A DNA stretch of 64,000 nucleotides from contig NZ_FOUK01000003.1 of assembly GCF_900114845.1 (NCBI RefSeq), positions 186,001-250,000 of the forward strand, read 5' to 3'. Position 1 is the first letter of the stretch. The number at the start of each line of letters is the position of its first letter. Positions 25,104 to 33,664 of this stretch are shown here, in pieces. Under the pieces are notes generated by a model. That model saw only the letters and a list, made by a program, of their open reading frames with translations. It was not told the origin of the DNA and made no database searches. The DNA comes from Pimelobacter simplex. GTDB taxonomy: Bacteria; Actinomycetota; Actinomycetes; Propionibacteriales; Nocardioidaceae. The translations under genes and the position numbers were made by a program.

Positions 25104-25131
25104 ATCGCCGATAAGTGACATTATGTCATGT
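25104..25131 (+). other. dif-like XerC/XerD recombination site
   Basis: Left arm ATCGCCGATAA, centre GTGACA, right arm TTATGTCATGT (11+6+11 bp). Against the actinobacterial dif consensus as I remember it (left arm TTSRCCGATAA, centre TVNACA, right arm TTATGTCAAGT) the arms match at 20 of 22 positions and the whole at 24 of 28. It stands in a 216-bp non-coding gap and is strikingly A/T-rich for this chromosome. It may be the chromosomal dif in the terminus or the attachment site of a Xer-dependent element. Nothing else recognisable is in the gap. Confidence 0.65.
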
Positions 25132-25252
25132 TGCGGTCTGTGGGCCACGCTGGGGCGGTCCCGGAGCAACGCGGGCCGGCGAGTTCACAGCGAGTCCGAG
25201 CCAACCGTTCGTCATGACCACGACCGGCGGCCGGACGTTCGTGCCAGCCCGG

Positions 25253-25633
25253 TCATCGGCCTGCAGTGATGACCTGAGCCAGCGCCTCGAGGACGGCGCG
25301 AAGCTCGGTGCCGCCGCCCCCGAAAGAACCGCAGGTGCTCCCCTGCAGCCACGCCAGGACGTCGGACGGCGCCGCGTGCTCTACGGCGGAGAACCCGGCG
25401 TCGACCAGGTCCAGGGATTCGTCGCCGTCGGGAACGCTGGTCCAGCCGAAGCCGCCGTCGGCCGTCACGTAGAGCAACCAGGTGGGCGCGTCGTCGAGGG
25501 TGACGCAGCCGCAGACCGCCAGGGCGTGCGTCACGGACAGGCGTGGTCTGCCGGATGCCAAAGGCGGCGCGGGATGGCGTGCGGCGGCCGCGGTGAGCAG
25601 TGCCTCGACCTCGGTGACGGCGGGGTCGAGCAC
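25253..25633 (-). CDS. Hypothetical protein coupled to an SDR gene
   Basis: 126 aa from GTG at 25633, one base after the SDR stop (TGACGTG). A longer frame exists upstream but runs inside the SDR gene. Single small alpha/beta domain: VEALLTAAAARHPAP, VTHALAVCGCVTLDD, TWLLYVTADGGFGWTS and a Gly-rich loop (STCGSFGGGG). No family recognised. Translationally coupled to the SDR, so likely a partner. Confidence 0.55.
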   Translation of the reverse strand: MLDPAVTEVEALLTAAAARHPAPPLASGRPRLSVTHALAVCGCVTLDDAPTWLLYVTADGGFGWTSVPDGDESLDLVDAGFSAVEHAAPSDVLAWLQGSTCGSFGGGGTELRAVLEALAQVITAGR

Positions 25634-25634
25634 G

Positions 25635-26384
25635 TCAGCGCCCGCCGGCGACGTCCACGTGCGCCCCCGTCGTGTACGACGCCTCGTCACTCACCAGCCA
25701 GCAGATCGCCGCCGCAGCCTCCTCGGCGGTCCCCGGACGCCCCAGCGGGACGGACGGCGCGAGCCGGTCGAGGCGGCCGGGCTCGCCGTTGCGGGCGTGG
25801 ATGTCGGTGGCGATGAGGCCGAGGCGGACGCTGTTGACGCGGATCCCGTCGGCGGCGACCTCCGTGGCGAGGCCGGTGGTGACGGTGTCGACGGCGGCCT
25901 TGGCGGCGGCGTAGTCGACGTACTCCCCCGGCGAGCCGAGGACGGCGGCCCGCGACGAGACGTTCACGATCGCGCCACCACCGCCTCCGCGGCTGGTCGC
26001 CATCAGGCGGATGGCGTTGCGCGCGCAGAGCAGGACGCCGACGACGTTGACGTCGAGGGTCCGGCGGATCCGGTCGGCCGTCATGTCCGCGACCGTGGAC
26101 GTCGGCGCGACGATCCCGGCGTTGTTGACCAGCGCGCGCAGCGGGCCGGCCTCGGGAGGCAGGTCGGCGAAGAGGGCGTCGACCTGGGTCTCGTCGGCGA
26201 CGTCGACCTGGACGGCACCCGCCCAGGCGCCCACGGCACGGCAGTCGGCGACGACCTCGGCGGCGGCGCTCGCGTCGGTGCGGTAGGTCAGCAGCACGTT
26301 CCACCCGTCGTGCGCGAGTCGCCGGGCGGTCGCGGCGCCCACGCCACGGCTGCCGCCGGTCACGACGGCGAGTCGGGAGGTCAC
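25635..26384 (-). CDS. SDR-family oxidoreductase (FabG-like)
   Basis: 249 aa. TGGSRGVG at the N-terminus, NNAG near 94, IVNVSSRAA and YAAAK (Y-x3-K). The LTYRTDASAA loop after beta2 suggests NADPH preference (basic residue, no Asp). Lies between the hypothetical gene downstream and a GntR regulator upstream (52 bp), divergent from a MatC-type carrier; probably part of the same GntR regulon. Confidence 0.87.
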   Translation of the reverse strand: MTSRLAVVTGGSRGVGAATARRLAHDGWNVLLTYRTDASAAAEVVADCRAVGAWAGAVQVDVADETQVDALFADLPPEAGPLRALVNNAGIVAPTSTVADMTADRIRRTLDVNVVGVLLCARNAIRLMATSRGGGGGAIVNVSSRAAVLGSPGEYVDYAAAKAAVDTVTTGLATEVAADGIRVNSVRLGLIATDIHARNGEPGRLDRLAPSVPLGRPGTAEEAAAAICWLVSDEASYTTGAHVDVAGGR

Positions 26385-26435
26385 GGCGTCACGCTATCCG
26401 TCAAGCGGCCAAGCCCAGCAGCTCAGTCCGGCAGC

Positions 26436-27068
26436 TCAGCCCAGCAGCCCGTCGCACGCAGTCGCCGCCGCCGACGGGTCCCCCGCCACGATCGCGTCCG
26501 CGAGGACGTCGAGCCGCGCGCTCACCTCCGGCCCGTCAGCAGGCGCGGGCGTGCTCGCGGCGAGCATGTCGTCGAGGTCCGCGAGCAGCGAGACACCGGC
26601 CAGCCGGCGGATGCAGCGCCAGGTGTGGTCGAAGGTGCGGGTGCGGCCGTCGTCGGCGAGCATGGCGATCCGCAGCGAGGCCTGGGGGTTGACGGCGGCG
26701 GCGCGGGCGAGTCCGGCGAGAACGGCCTCGCGGGCGGTGGCGACCTCGGCGGGCGCGCTGGCGGCGCGGTCGGCCACCTGCTGCTCGATCCCGCTCCCCC
26801 GTGGCTCCGGGACGACGTCCGGCTCGCGGACGAGAGCGCCGATGCCGTGGCGGACCTCGATCCGCCCGCGGGTCTCGAGCGCTGCGAGTGCGCGGGACAG
26901 GGTCGCCCGGCTCACGCCGAGCTCGGCGGCGAGCTGGCGCTCGGGCGGCAGCCGGTCACCGCTGACCAGGCCCTGGGCCTCGATGAAGTCCGAGATGTGC
27001 GCCACGAGGCTCTCGTAGAGGCGTTCGCGCCGGAGGGGCGGCAGGGAACGTCCGGATCCCGCATCCAT
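26436..27068 (-). CDS. GntR-family (FadR/FCD subfamily) regulator
   Basis: 210 aa. Winged helix at about residues 12-75 (LYESLVAHISDFIEAQGL, SGDRLPPERQLAAELGVS, RATLSRALAALETRGRIEVRHG), then a helical FCD-type effector domain that is shorter and less canonical than usual (FDHTWRCIRRL). FCD regulators bind organic acids through a metal. A GGACA-AC-TGTCC dyad 15 bp upstream is the likely operator shared with the divergent transporter. Confidence 0.88.
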   Translation of the reverse strand: MDAGSGRSLPPLRRERLYESLVAHISDFIEAQGLVSGDRLPPERQLAAELGVSRATLSRALAALETRGRIEVRHGIGALVREPDVVPEPRGSGIEQQVADRAASAPAEVATAREAVLAGLARAAAVNPQASLRIAMLADDGRTRTFDHTWRCIRRLAGVSLLADLDDMLAASTPAPADGPEVSARLDVLADAIVAGDPSAAATACDGLLG

Positions 27069-27082
27069 GCCAGGAGACTAGT

Positions 27083-27094
27083 GGACAACTGTCC
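27083..27094. promoter_or_regulatory. GntR operator candidate GGACA-AC-TGTCC
   Basis: A perfect 5-bp dyad in a TGGACAACTGTCCG context between gntR (start 27068) and the carrier gene (start 27188). A second dyad, GTCATG-N9-CATGAC at 27119-27139, lies closer to the carrier. Two sites in one divergent gap suit GntR autoregulation plus target control. Confidence 0.6.
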
Positions 27095-27187
27095 GGGTTG
27101 CCAGGTGGCTCATCCACTGTCATGATCGATCGCCATGACCTGGGTCACACGGCCCCCTCACCTGCTTGCTCTCGGAACGGACTCGAT

Positions 27188-28540
27188 GTGTCGCATGAAC
27201 TGATCTCCCTGGCGGTCCTCGTGATCGTCTTCCTCGTCGCGACCCTGCGCGGCGTCAACATGGGCGCGCTCGCCCTGGTGGCGTCGTTCATCGTCGGCCT
27301 CTCCGTGTACGACGCCACGGTGGACGACGTGCTCGCCGGGTTCCCGAGCGACCTCTTCGTCATCCTCGTCGGCGTCACTTACCTCTTCGCGCTGGCGAAG
27401 AACAACGGCACCGTCGACTGGATCGTCCATGCGGCCGTCCGCGCGGTCGGCGGGCGCGTGGCGCTGGTGCCGTGGGCGATGTTCCTGGTCTGCGCGATCG
27501 TGACGTCGGTAGGCGCGGTGAGCCCCGCGGCCGTCGCCATCGTCGCGCCGGTGGGGATGGGCTTCGCCGTCCGCTACCAGATCCACCCGGTGATGATGGG
27601 CATGATGATCGTGCAGGGCGCGACCGCCGGCAGCTTCTCCCCCATCGGCATCTTCGGCAGCATCACCAACGGCGTCGTCGACGACCGCAACCTGCCGGGC
27701 AACGCGGGCTTCCTCTTCCTCACGACGTTCCTCGCGGCCACGCTCATCGCGGTCATCACCTACCTCGCGTTCGGCGGACGTCAGCTCATCGCCCGCGGCC
27801 GCGAGGAGGCCCACGTCTCCGCGATGGCGGCCACCGCCGAGACGGCGTCCTTCGCCGCCACCCGGCCTACCAGCCACCGCGAGCCGCACTCGGCCGCCGA
27901 GGTGAAGGCCAACGCCTCCGTCCCCGCCGAGGACGACCCGCACCGCCTGGACACCCAGCGCTCCGTCACCCTCCTCGGCCTGCTCGCGCTCATCGTCGGC
28001 GCGCTCGGCTTCGACCTCGACGTGGGCTTCACCGCCCTCACGATCGCCGTCGCGCTGACGCTCGCGTTCCCGCAGTCCGCGAAGGGCGCGGTCGAGAAGA
28101 TCAGCTGGGGCACGGTCCTGCTCATCGGCGGCATCGTCACCTACGTGACCCTGCTCGAGAACCAGGGCGTCGTGCAGTGGCTCGGCGAGGAGGTCGCCGG
28201 CGTCGGCGCCGCCGTGATCGCCGCCCTGCTGATCTGCCTCATCGGCTCGGTGGTCTCGGCGTTCGCCTCCACCACCGGCATCATCGGCGCGCTGATCCCG
28301 CTCGCCGTCCCCTTCCTGCTGACCGACCAGGTCAACGCCGTCGCGCTCATCGCGGCGCTGGCGATCTCGAGCTCGGTCGTCGACTGCAGCCCGTTCTCGA
28401 CCAACGGCGCGCTGGTGGTGGCCAATGCGGAGCCCGAGGACCGCGAGCTGGTGTTCAAGCGGCTGATGCAGTGGGGCATGTCGATCGTCGTGATCGCGCC
28501 GCTGGTCGCGTGGGGGCTGCTCGTCCTGCCGACGACGTGA
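27188..28540 (+). CDS. MatC-type dicarboxylate carrier (SLC13-like permease)
   Basis: 450 aa from GTG at 27188; an upstream ATG at 27125 would add 21 polar residues that look untranslated. Twelve or so transmembrane helices in two halves; the first (ISLAVLVIVFLVATLRGVN ... DLFVILVGVTYLFALAKNNGTVDW) matches the MatC N-terminal domain of malonate/dicarboxylate carriers. A hydrophilic loop at about 200-260 separates it from the second half, which ends in SSSVVDCSPFSTNGALVVANA, a typical substrate-site segment. Probably imports a C3-C4 dicarboxylate under the divergent GntR. Confidence 0.82.
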   Translation: MSHELISLAVLVIVFLVATLRGVNMGALALVASFIVGLSVYDATVDDVLAGFPSDLFVILVGVTYLFALAKNNGTVDWIVHAAVRAVGGRVALVPWAMFLVCAIVTSVGAVSPAAVAIVAPVGMGFAVRYQIHPVMMGMMIVQGATAGSFSPIGIFGSITNGVVDDRNLPGNAGFLFLTTFLAATLIAVITYLAFGGRQLIARGREEAHVSAMAATAETASFAATRPTSHREPHSAAEVKANASVPAEDDPHRLDTQRSVTLLGLLALIVGALGFDLDVGFTALTIAVALTLAFPQSAKGAVEKISWGTVLLIGGIVTYVTLLENQGVVQWLGEEVAGVGAAVIAALLICLIGSVVSAFASTTGIIGALIPLAVPFLLTDQVNAVALIAALAISSSVVDCSPFSTNGALVVANAEPEDRELVFKRLMQWGMSIVVIAPLVAWGLLVLPTT

Positions 28541-28607
28541 GCGAGGTGAGCAGCGCGAGCGAGCTGAGCGGCCGCGGTGACCCGCCTGAGTCGGTAACGT
28601 CGCAAGC

Positions 28608-29129
28608 GTGGAGAGCGCGCTGATCGTGCCGTGTCCCGCGGCGGAGCCCGCCCTAGGACACCACCGGGCCCGGCTCGACCGCGCAGCGGAGGTGGGCGTG
28701 CCGGCACACGTGACGGTGCTCTACCCGTTCCGGCCGGAGCCGGCCGTGGACGACGACGAGCGGCTGCGGGCGCTGCTCGCAGCCGTGCCCGCGTGGACGA
28801 CGTGCTTCGACCGGACAGCGTGGTTCGACGACGCCGTGCTGTACCTCGCACCAGCCGACCCGGCGCCGTTCGTCGAGCTGACCGCGGCGGTCGCGGCGGC
28901 GTTCCCCGAGCACCCGCCCTACGGCGGCGCGTTCGCGACGGTCGTGCCGCACGTGACGGTCGGGAGCTCCGAGCGGGACGTCGACGCGCTGCGCGCCGCC
29001 GAGCGAGCCGTGCTCCCCCGCCTGCCGATCGAGCAGCCCGTCGACCACGTCGAGCTGTGGTGCGGGCCGGCGCTGGCGACGGCGCCCGCGGCGAGCTGGC
29101 GTCGACGGGCGTCGTACCGGCTCGGCTGA
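28608..29129 (+). CDS. 2H phosphoesterase / 2'-5' RNA ligase-family protein
   Basis: 173 aa from GTG at 28608. Two H-x-T motifs, AHVTVLYPF (about 34-42) and PHVTVGSS (about 119-126), define the 2H active site, which hydrolyses cyclic phosphodiesters or ligates 2'-5' RNA ends. Monocistronic, 67 bp after the carrier gene. Confidence 0.85.
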   Translation: MESALIVPCPAAEPALGHHRARLDRAAEVGVPAHVTVLYPFRPEPAVDDDERLRALLAAVPAWTTCFDRTAWFDDAVLYLAPADPAPFVELTAAVAAAFPEHPPYGGAFATVVPHVTVGSSERDVDALRAAERAVLPRLPIEQPVDHVELWCGPALATAPAASWRRRASYRLG

Positions 29130-29228
29130 GCCGGTACGACCCTGGCGGAGCGCGCGCCCGCGGGCCAGAATCAAGGCTCCCGGCCGCACCGACTCGGTGG
29201 TGCGGCCGACGATCTCGGGAGGTCCCCC

Positions 29229-30677
29229 ATGTCCCGCACCCGGTCCGCGCTCGGCGCGGTCCTCGCCACGGCGCTCGCGGCCACGCTCACCGCCGGCCTG
29301 GCCGCGCCACCGGCATCCTCGACACCCCAGCACCATGCACAGCAGAGAGCCCAGCAGGACCAGCGCGATATCGCCGACCGGATCGCCGCCCTCCCCGGCG
29401 TCACCTCGGTGACGGAGGCGACGGCGCCGGCCGGCTACCGCTTCTTCAGGCTGACGTTCCGCCAGCCGGCCGACCACCGCAACCCGCGCGCCGGCACGTT
29501 CGAGCAGCGGCTGACGCTCCTGCACAAGGACACGAGCCGGCCGATGGTGATGTACACGAGTGGCTACAACGTGTCGCAGAACCCGAGCCGCAGCGAGCCG
29601 ACGCAGATCGTCGACGGCAACCAGCTGAGCATGGAGTACCGCTACTTCGAGCCGTCGATCCCGGCGCGGACCGACTGGCCGAAGCAGCTGACGATCTGGC
29701 AGGCAGCGGCCGACCAGCACGCGATCATCCAGTCCTTCCGGCGGCTCTACCGCGAGAGCTGGCTGACCACGGGTGGGTCCAAGGGTGGGATGACGGCGAC
29801 CTACCACCGCCGCTTCTTCCCGGACGATGTCCAGGGCACGATCCCCTACGTCGCGCCCAACGACGTCGACAACGACGAGGACGCCTACAACGAGTTCCTC
29901 GCGAACGTCGGCACCGATCCCCAGTGCCGGGCGGCGTTGACGGCGGTCCAGCGGCGGATCCTCGGGCCGGACCGCGCGTGGTTCCTGGAGCGCACGCGGC
30001 AGGACGCCGAGGCGACCGGTGACAGCTGGGAGATCCTCGGCAGCCTCGACCGGGGCATGGAGACCGCCGTCGTCGACCTCTACTTCACGTTCTGGCAGTA
30101 CTCCCCGCAGTCCGCCTGTGCCGACGTGCCCGGCGCCGATGCGACCAACGAGCAGGTCTGGGACTGGACCCAGGGCGTCGTGCCGCTGACCGGCTACCTC
30201 GACCAGGGCCTGCGCGGCACGCTGGCCTACTACTACCAGGCGGCCTACCAGCTCGGGTGGTACGAGGCGTACGAGGCGCCGCTCGCGGGTGTGCTGCGCT
30301 ACCCGGGCGGCTGGGGCGGCGCGAACTTCGTCCCGCAGGAGCTGCGGCCGATCCGGTTCGACAAGCGGGCGATGGCCGACATCGACCGCTGGGTGCGGAA
30401 CAAGTCGGACCGCATGCTCTACGTGTACGGCGGCAACGACCCCTGGGGCGCCGAGCAGTTCTCGTGCGGCCGCAAGGCGGTCGAGCGGCGCCAGTGCTCG
30501 GTCCACGTGGTCGCCGGTGGCACCCACGGCGCCCGGATCGCGCAGCTGCCCGAGGCGGAGCGCGCGGCGGCGACCGCGCAGATCCGTGCCTGGGCAGGGC
30601 TGGACGGCAGCACCGCGCGGCCCCAGCGCAATGCCGCGCTCGACCGAGCGCCGGACTACCTGCGGGCGCGCCGCTGA
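29229..30677 (+). CDS. Secreted PS-10/S37-type serine peptidase (tripeptidyl aminopeptidase-like)
   Basis: 482 aa. Sec signal peptide (MSRTRSALGAVLATALAATL ... AAPPASS, cleavage near residue 31). Nucleophile motif GGSKGGM near residue 180; acid in VYGGNDPWGAEQF near 400 and His in GGTHGARI near 428. Layout and the QLTIWQAAADQHAIIQ segment match Streptomyces S37 tripeptidyl aminopeptidases, which trim N-termini of exported proteins or feed peptide uptake. Confidence 0.85.
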   Translation: MSRTRSALGAVLATALAATLTAGLAAPPASSTPQHHAQQRAQQDQRDIADRIAALPGVTSVTEATAPAGYRFFRLTFRQPADHRNPRAGTFEQRLTLLHKDTSRPMVMYTSGYNVSQNPSRSEPTQIVDGNQLSMEYRYFEPSIPARTDWPKQLTIWQAAADQHAIIQSFRRLYRESWLTTGGSKGGMTATYHRRFFPDDVQGTIPYVAPNDVDNDEDAYNEFLANVGTDPQCRAALTAVQRRILGPDRAWFLERTRQDAEATGDSWEILGSLDRGMETAVVDLYFTFWQYSPQSACADVPGADATNEQVWDWTQGVVPLTGYLDQGLRGTLAYYYQAAYQLGWYEAYEAPLAGVLRYPGGWGGANFVPQELRPIRFDKRAMADIDRWVRNKSDRMLYVYGGNDPWGAEQFSCGRKAVERRQCSVHVVAGGTHGARIAQLPEAERAAATAQIRAWAGLDGSTARPQRNAALDRAPDYLRARR

Positions 30678-30774
30678 GTCGACTCCGGCCTCGGTGCCGC
30701 TCAGCGGGAACGCCGAGCGCCCGCTCCCCCGGGCACGCCTAGCGTCCCGCGGACCGAGCGGAAGGAAGTGCGCC

Positions 30775-32247
30775 ATGTGGAAGTCGTCGGTCAAGCCGGT
30801 CGCGGCAGCCGAGGTACGGGAGTTCGACCACGAGGCCGACGTCGTCGTCGTCGGCTACGGCTGTGCGGGTGCGGCGGCCGCGCTCGACGCGCAGGCGTCG
30901 GGCGCGGACGTCGTCCTGCTGGAGCGGCTCTCGGCCGGGGGCGGCTCGGCCGCGCTGTCGGGCGGTGAGATCTACCTCGGCGGCGGGACGCCGGTCCAGC
31001 AGGCGTGCGGGTTCGACGACTCGGCTGACGACATGGAGCAGTTCCTGCTCGCGGCGCTCGGCCCGGACGCCGACGCGGAGAAGGTCGCCGCCTACAGCCG
31101 GGGCAGCCGTGAGCACTTCGACTGGCTGGTGGGCCACGGCGTGCCGTTCAAGGAGTCGCTCTGGGACTCCCCCACCTGGGTGCCGCCGACCGACGACGGC
31201 CTGATGTGGATGGGCGAGGCCGCGCACCCCTTCGCGGCCGCAGCGGCGCCGGCGCCGCGCGGGCACCGGGTCACCTCCGACGGGTTCGGCGGCAAGGTGC
31301 TCATGCAGGTGCTGGGCGAGGCGGTCGCGAAGGCCGGGATCCCGGTGCACACCGACACCGGCGCCCAGCGGCTCGTCACCGACGTCGACGGCCGGGTCGT
31401 CGGACTGGTCGCGCGGCGCGAGGGCAGGGACGTGACCTACCGGGCCCGGCGCGGGATCGTGCTGACCACGGGCGGCTTCGCGGACAACGCGGCGATGGTC
31501 GCCACCCACGCCCCGGTCCTGGCCGGGCTGCCCGTCAACAGCGACGGCGGGGACGACGGCCGCGGCATCGCGATGGCGCAGGCCGCGGGCGCCGCCGTCC
31601 GCAACATGGCGGCGGGTCAGGTCGGGATCACGCTGGTGCCGGGCATGGCGGTGCGCGGGATGGTCGTCGACGAGCGCGGTCAGCGGTTCATCAACGAGGA
31701 CGTCTACCCCGGCCTGATCGGGCAGGCGGCCCTGTTCAAGCACGGCCTTCGGGTGTGGGTGGTGCTCGACGAGCAGGCCTACGAGGAGGTGCCGGAGGTC
31801 GAGCGCTGGGGCGTCCGCCCGCACCACGTGGCCGAGACGGTCGCCGAGCTCGAGGCCGAGATCGGCATGCCCGACGGCGCGCTGCAGACCAGCGTTGCGG
31901 AGTACAACCGCCATGCGGAGCGGGGTGCGGACCCCTACTTCCACAAGGCCGAGCGGTGGCTGCGCCCGCTGCGCGCGCCCTTCGCCGCGATCGACGTCCG
32001 CCGCGGCATGAGTGCCCCCGAGTACGGCGACACCGGAGGCGGCGCCGAGGTCTTCACCCTCGGCGGCCTGCGGACGACGACCGACGGCGCCGTCCTCGAC
32101 CACGACGGCGTCGCGATCCCCGGTCTGTACGCCGCCGGCCGGGCGACGTCGAGCATGCACGCCCGCGGCTACATCAGCGGCACCTCGCTCGGCGACGGCA
32201 CCTACTTCGGACGCCGTGCGGGGGTGGCGGCCGCCGGGCTCAGGTGA
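30775..32247 (+). CDS. FAD-binding dehydrogenase, fumarate-reductase/3-ketosteroid-dehydrogenase-like
   Basis: 490 aa with RBS GGAAGGAA. Dinucleotide fold VVVVGYGCAGAAAALDAQA with acidic LLER end near residue 50; SGGEIYLGGG, LTTGGFADNAAM, and a C-terminal PGLYAAGRATSSM then GTSLGDGTYFGRRAG that close the FAD site. This is the succinate dehydrogenase/fumarate reductase flavoprotein superfamily; many actinobacterial members oxidise 3-ketosteroids. Exact substrate unknown. Overlaps the convergent SDR by 8 bp. Confidence 0.85.
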   Translation: MWKSSVKPVAAAEVREFDHEADVVVVGYGCAGAAAALDAQASGADVVLLERLSAGGGSAALSGGEIYLGGGTPVQQACGFDDSADDMEQFLLAALGPDADAEKVAAYSRGSREHFDWLVGHGVPFKESLWDSPTWVPPTDDGLMWMGEAAHPFAAAAAPAPRGHRVTSDGFGGKVLMQVLGEAVAKAGIPVHTDTGAQRLVTDVDGRVVGLVARREGRDVTYRARRGIVLTTGGFADNAAMVATHAPVLAGLPVNSDGGDDGRGIAMAQAAGAAVRNMAAGQVGITLVPGMAVRGMVVDERGQRFINEDVYPGLIGQAALFKHGLRVWVVLDEQAYEEVPEVERWGVRPHHVAETVAELEAEIGMPDGALQTSVAEYNRHAERGADPYFHKAERWLRPLRAPFAAIDVRRGMSAPEYGDTGGGAEVFTLGGLRTTTDGAVLDHDGVAIPGLYAAGRATSSMHARGYISGTSLGDGTYFGRRAGVAAAGLR

Positions 32248-32977
32248 GGTTGAGCCCGCCGTCCGAGAGGAGCACCTCGCCGGTCAGGTAGTCCGACGCC
32301 ACGAGCAGCGCCACCGCCTGGGCGATGTCGTCGGGGCTGGCGGCGCGGCGCATCGGCGCCCGCTCGCGCCAGAGCTCCTGGGCGGCGGTCCAGTCGGCGG
32401 TCAGCGGGGTGTCGACCAGCCCGGGCGCGACCGCGTTGACCCGGATCTCGGGGGCCAGCGCGACCGCGAGCAGCCGGGTGGTGTGGTTGAGCGCCGCCTT
32501 GGTGGCCGCGTACGGGATCGAGGCGCCCTTGGGCCGGACGCCCGCGTGCGAGCTGATGTTGACGACGCACCCGCCACGGGGTGCCGCCCGCAGGTACGGC
32601 TCCGCCTCGGCGACCAGGTGGAACGGGGCGATCACGTTGACCTCGTGCAGCTCGCGCCACAGCGCGGGCGTGGCGGCGGCCAGGTCGTCGTGCGGGACGA
32701 CGCGGCTGATGCCCGCGTTGTTGACCAGGACGTCGAGTCGTCCCGCCTGGGCCACGGCCTCCCGGACCAGCCGGACCCGGTTGTCCTCGACCGCGAGGTC
32801 GGCCTGCGCGTAGACCGCGTGCTCGAGCTCGGCGGCCAGCACCTCGCCGGCCGCGACCGAGCTGCGCGAGTGCAGGACGACGGTGTAGCCCTCGGCGACC
32901 AGACGGCGGGCGATGCCCGCACCGATGCCGGAGGTGGAGCCGGTGACCAGCGCGACCGGTCGCTCGGTGGCGCTCAC
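32240..32977 (-). CDS. SDR-family oxidoreductase
   Basis: 245 aa from GTG at 32977, overlapping the HD-protein stop (GTGA). TGSTSGIG, NNAG, VNISSHAG and YAATK are all present; LHSRSS after beta2 predicts NADPH. C-terminus YLTGEVLLSDGGLNLT is standard. Coupled to an HD hydrolase; pathway unknown. Confidence 0.86.
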   Translation of the reverse strand: MSATERPVALVTGSTSGIGAGIARRLVAEGYTVVLHSRSSVAAGEVLAAELEHAVYAQADLAVEDNRVRLVREAVAQAGRLDVLVNNAGISRVVPHDDLAAATPALWRELHEVNVIAPFHLVAEAEPYLRAAPRGGCVVNISSHAGVRPKGASIPYAATKAALNHTTRLLAVALAPEIRVNAVAPGLVDTPLTADWTAAQELWRERAPMRRAASPDDIAQAVALLVASDYLTGEVLLSDGGLNLT

Positions 32978-33633
32978 GCCTCGTCCGGCCGGATCCAGCC
33001 GCGGCGCAGGCCCTCGTCGACCAGCTGCCCGGTGAACGATCCGAGCGAGGTCGACCCGGCGACGACACCGGCCTCACGGGCGCGCACCGTGCTCTCGGTC
33101 GCTCCCGGCAGCTGCCAGGTGCCGCCTCCGTCGAGCCAGTTGAGCAGCATCGGCTCGAGCCGGTCCATCGCCTTGCCGAACCGGGCCTCGGGCGTGCGCC
33201 CGGCCTCGAACTCGTCCCACAGCGCACGGATCTCGGCGGCCTGGTCGGCGGGCAGCAGCCCGAAGAGCCGCTCCGCGGCGGCCTCCTCGCGCTCGACCTG
33301 GTCCGCGGCGGCACCCGGCACGAACACCGGGCTGTCCCCCGCGTAGATCTCGACGAGGTCGTGGATCACCACGAGCCGGACCGCGTGGCCGACGTCGATC
33401 GGCTCGTCGGCGTACTCCGCGAGCAGGATGACCATCAGCGCCAGGTGCCAGGAGTGCTCGGCGTCGTTCTCACGCCGGTCCGCGGCGGCCAGCGGCGAGG
33501 CGCGCAGGATGGTCTTGAGCTTGTCGGCCTCCGCGATGAACCGCAGCTGGGCGGCGAGCCGCTCGCCGATGCCGTCCGGCAGCGGCTGGCGGTCGAGGAT
33601 CAGGGGCTCGTCGGTCAGGGGGACGTCGGGCAT
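32974..33633 (-). CDS. HD-domain hydrolase (YfbR/HDDC2-like 5'-nucleotidase)
   Basis: 219 aa. ENDAEHSWHLAL near residues 54-65 provides His ligands and VIHDLVEIYAGD near 88-99 the HD pair, followed by a late Asp in GKAMDRLEPML. The arrangement matches the YfbR/HDDC2 family of 5'-deoxynucleotidases. First gene of a two-gene unit with the SDR. Cytosolic. Confidence 0.85.
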   Translation of the reverse strand: MPDVPLTDEPLILDRQPLPDGIGERLAAQLRFIAEADKLKTILRASPLAAADRRENDAEHSWHLALMVILLAEYADEPIDVGHAVRLVVIHDLVEIYAGDSPVFVPGAAADQVEREEAAAERLFGLLPADQAAEIRALWDEFEAGRTPEARFGKAMDRLEPMLLNWLDGGGTWQLPGATESTVRAREAGVVAGSTSLGSFTGQLVDEGLRRGWIRPDEA

Positions 33634-33664
33634 GCGGCACAGCCTGCCAGCACCGGGCCACCGG

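Noticed and set aside
25037..25118. Open frame ending in the dif-like site (ends in ...RYLIADK) considered as an integrase C-terminus
   Set aside because: It has no start, overlaps the end of the orphan gene, and shows none of the R-H-R-Y catalytic motifs of tyrosine recombinases.
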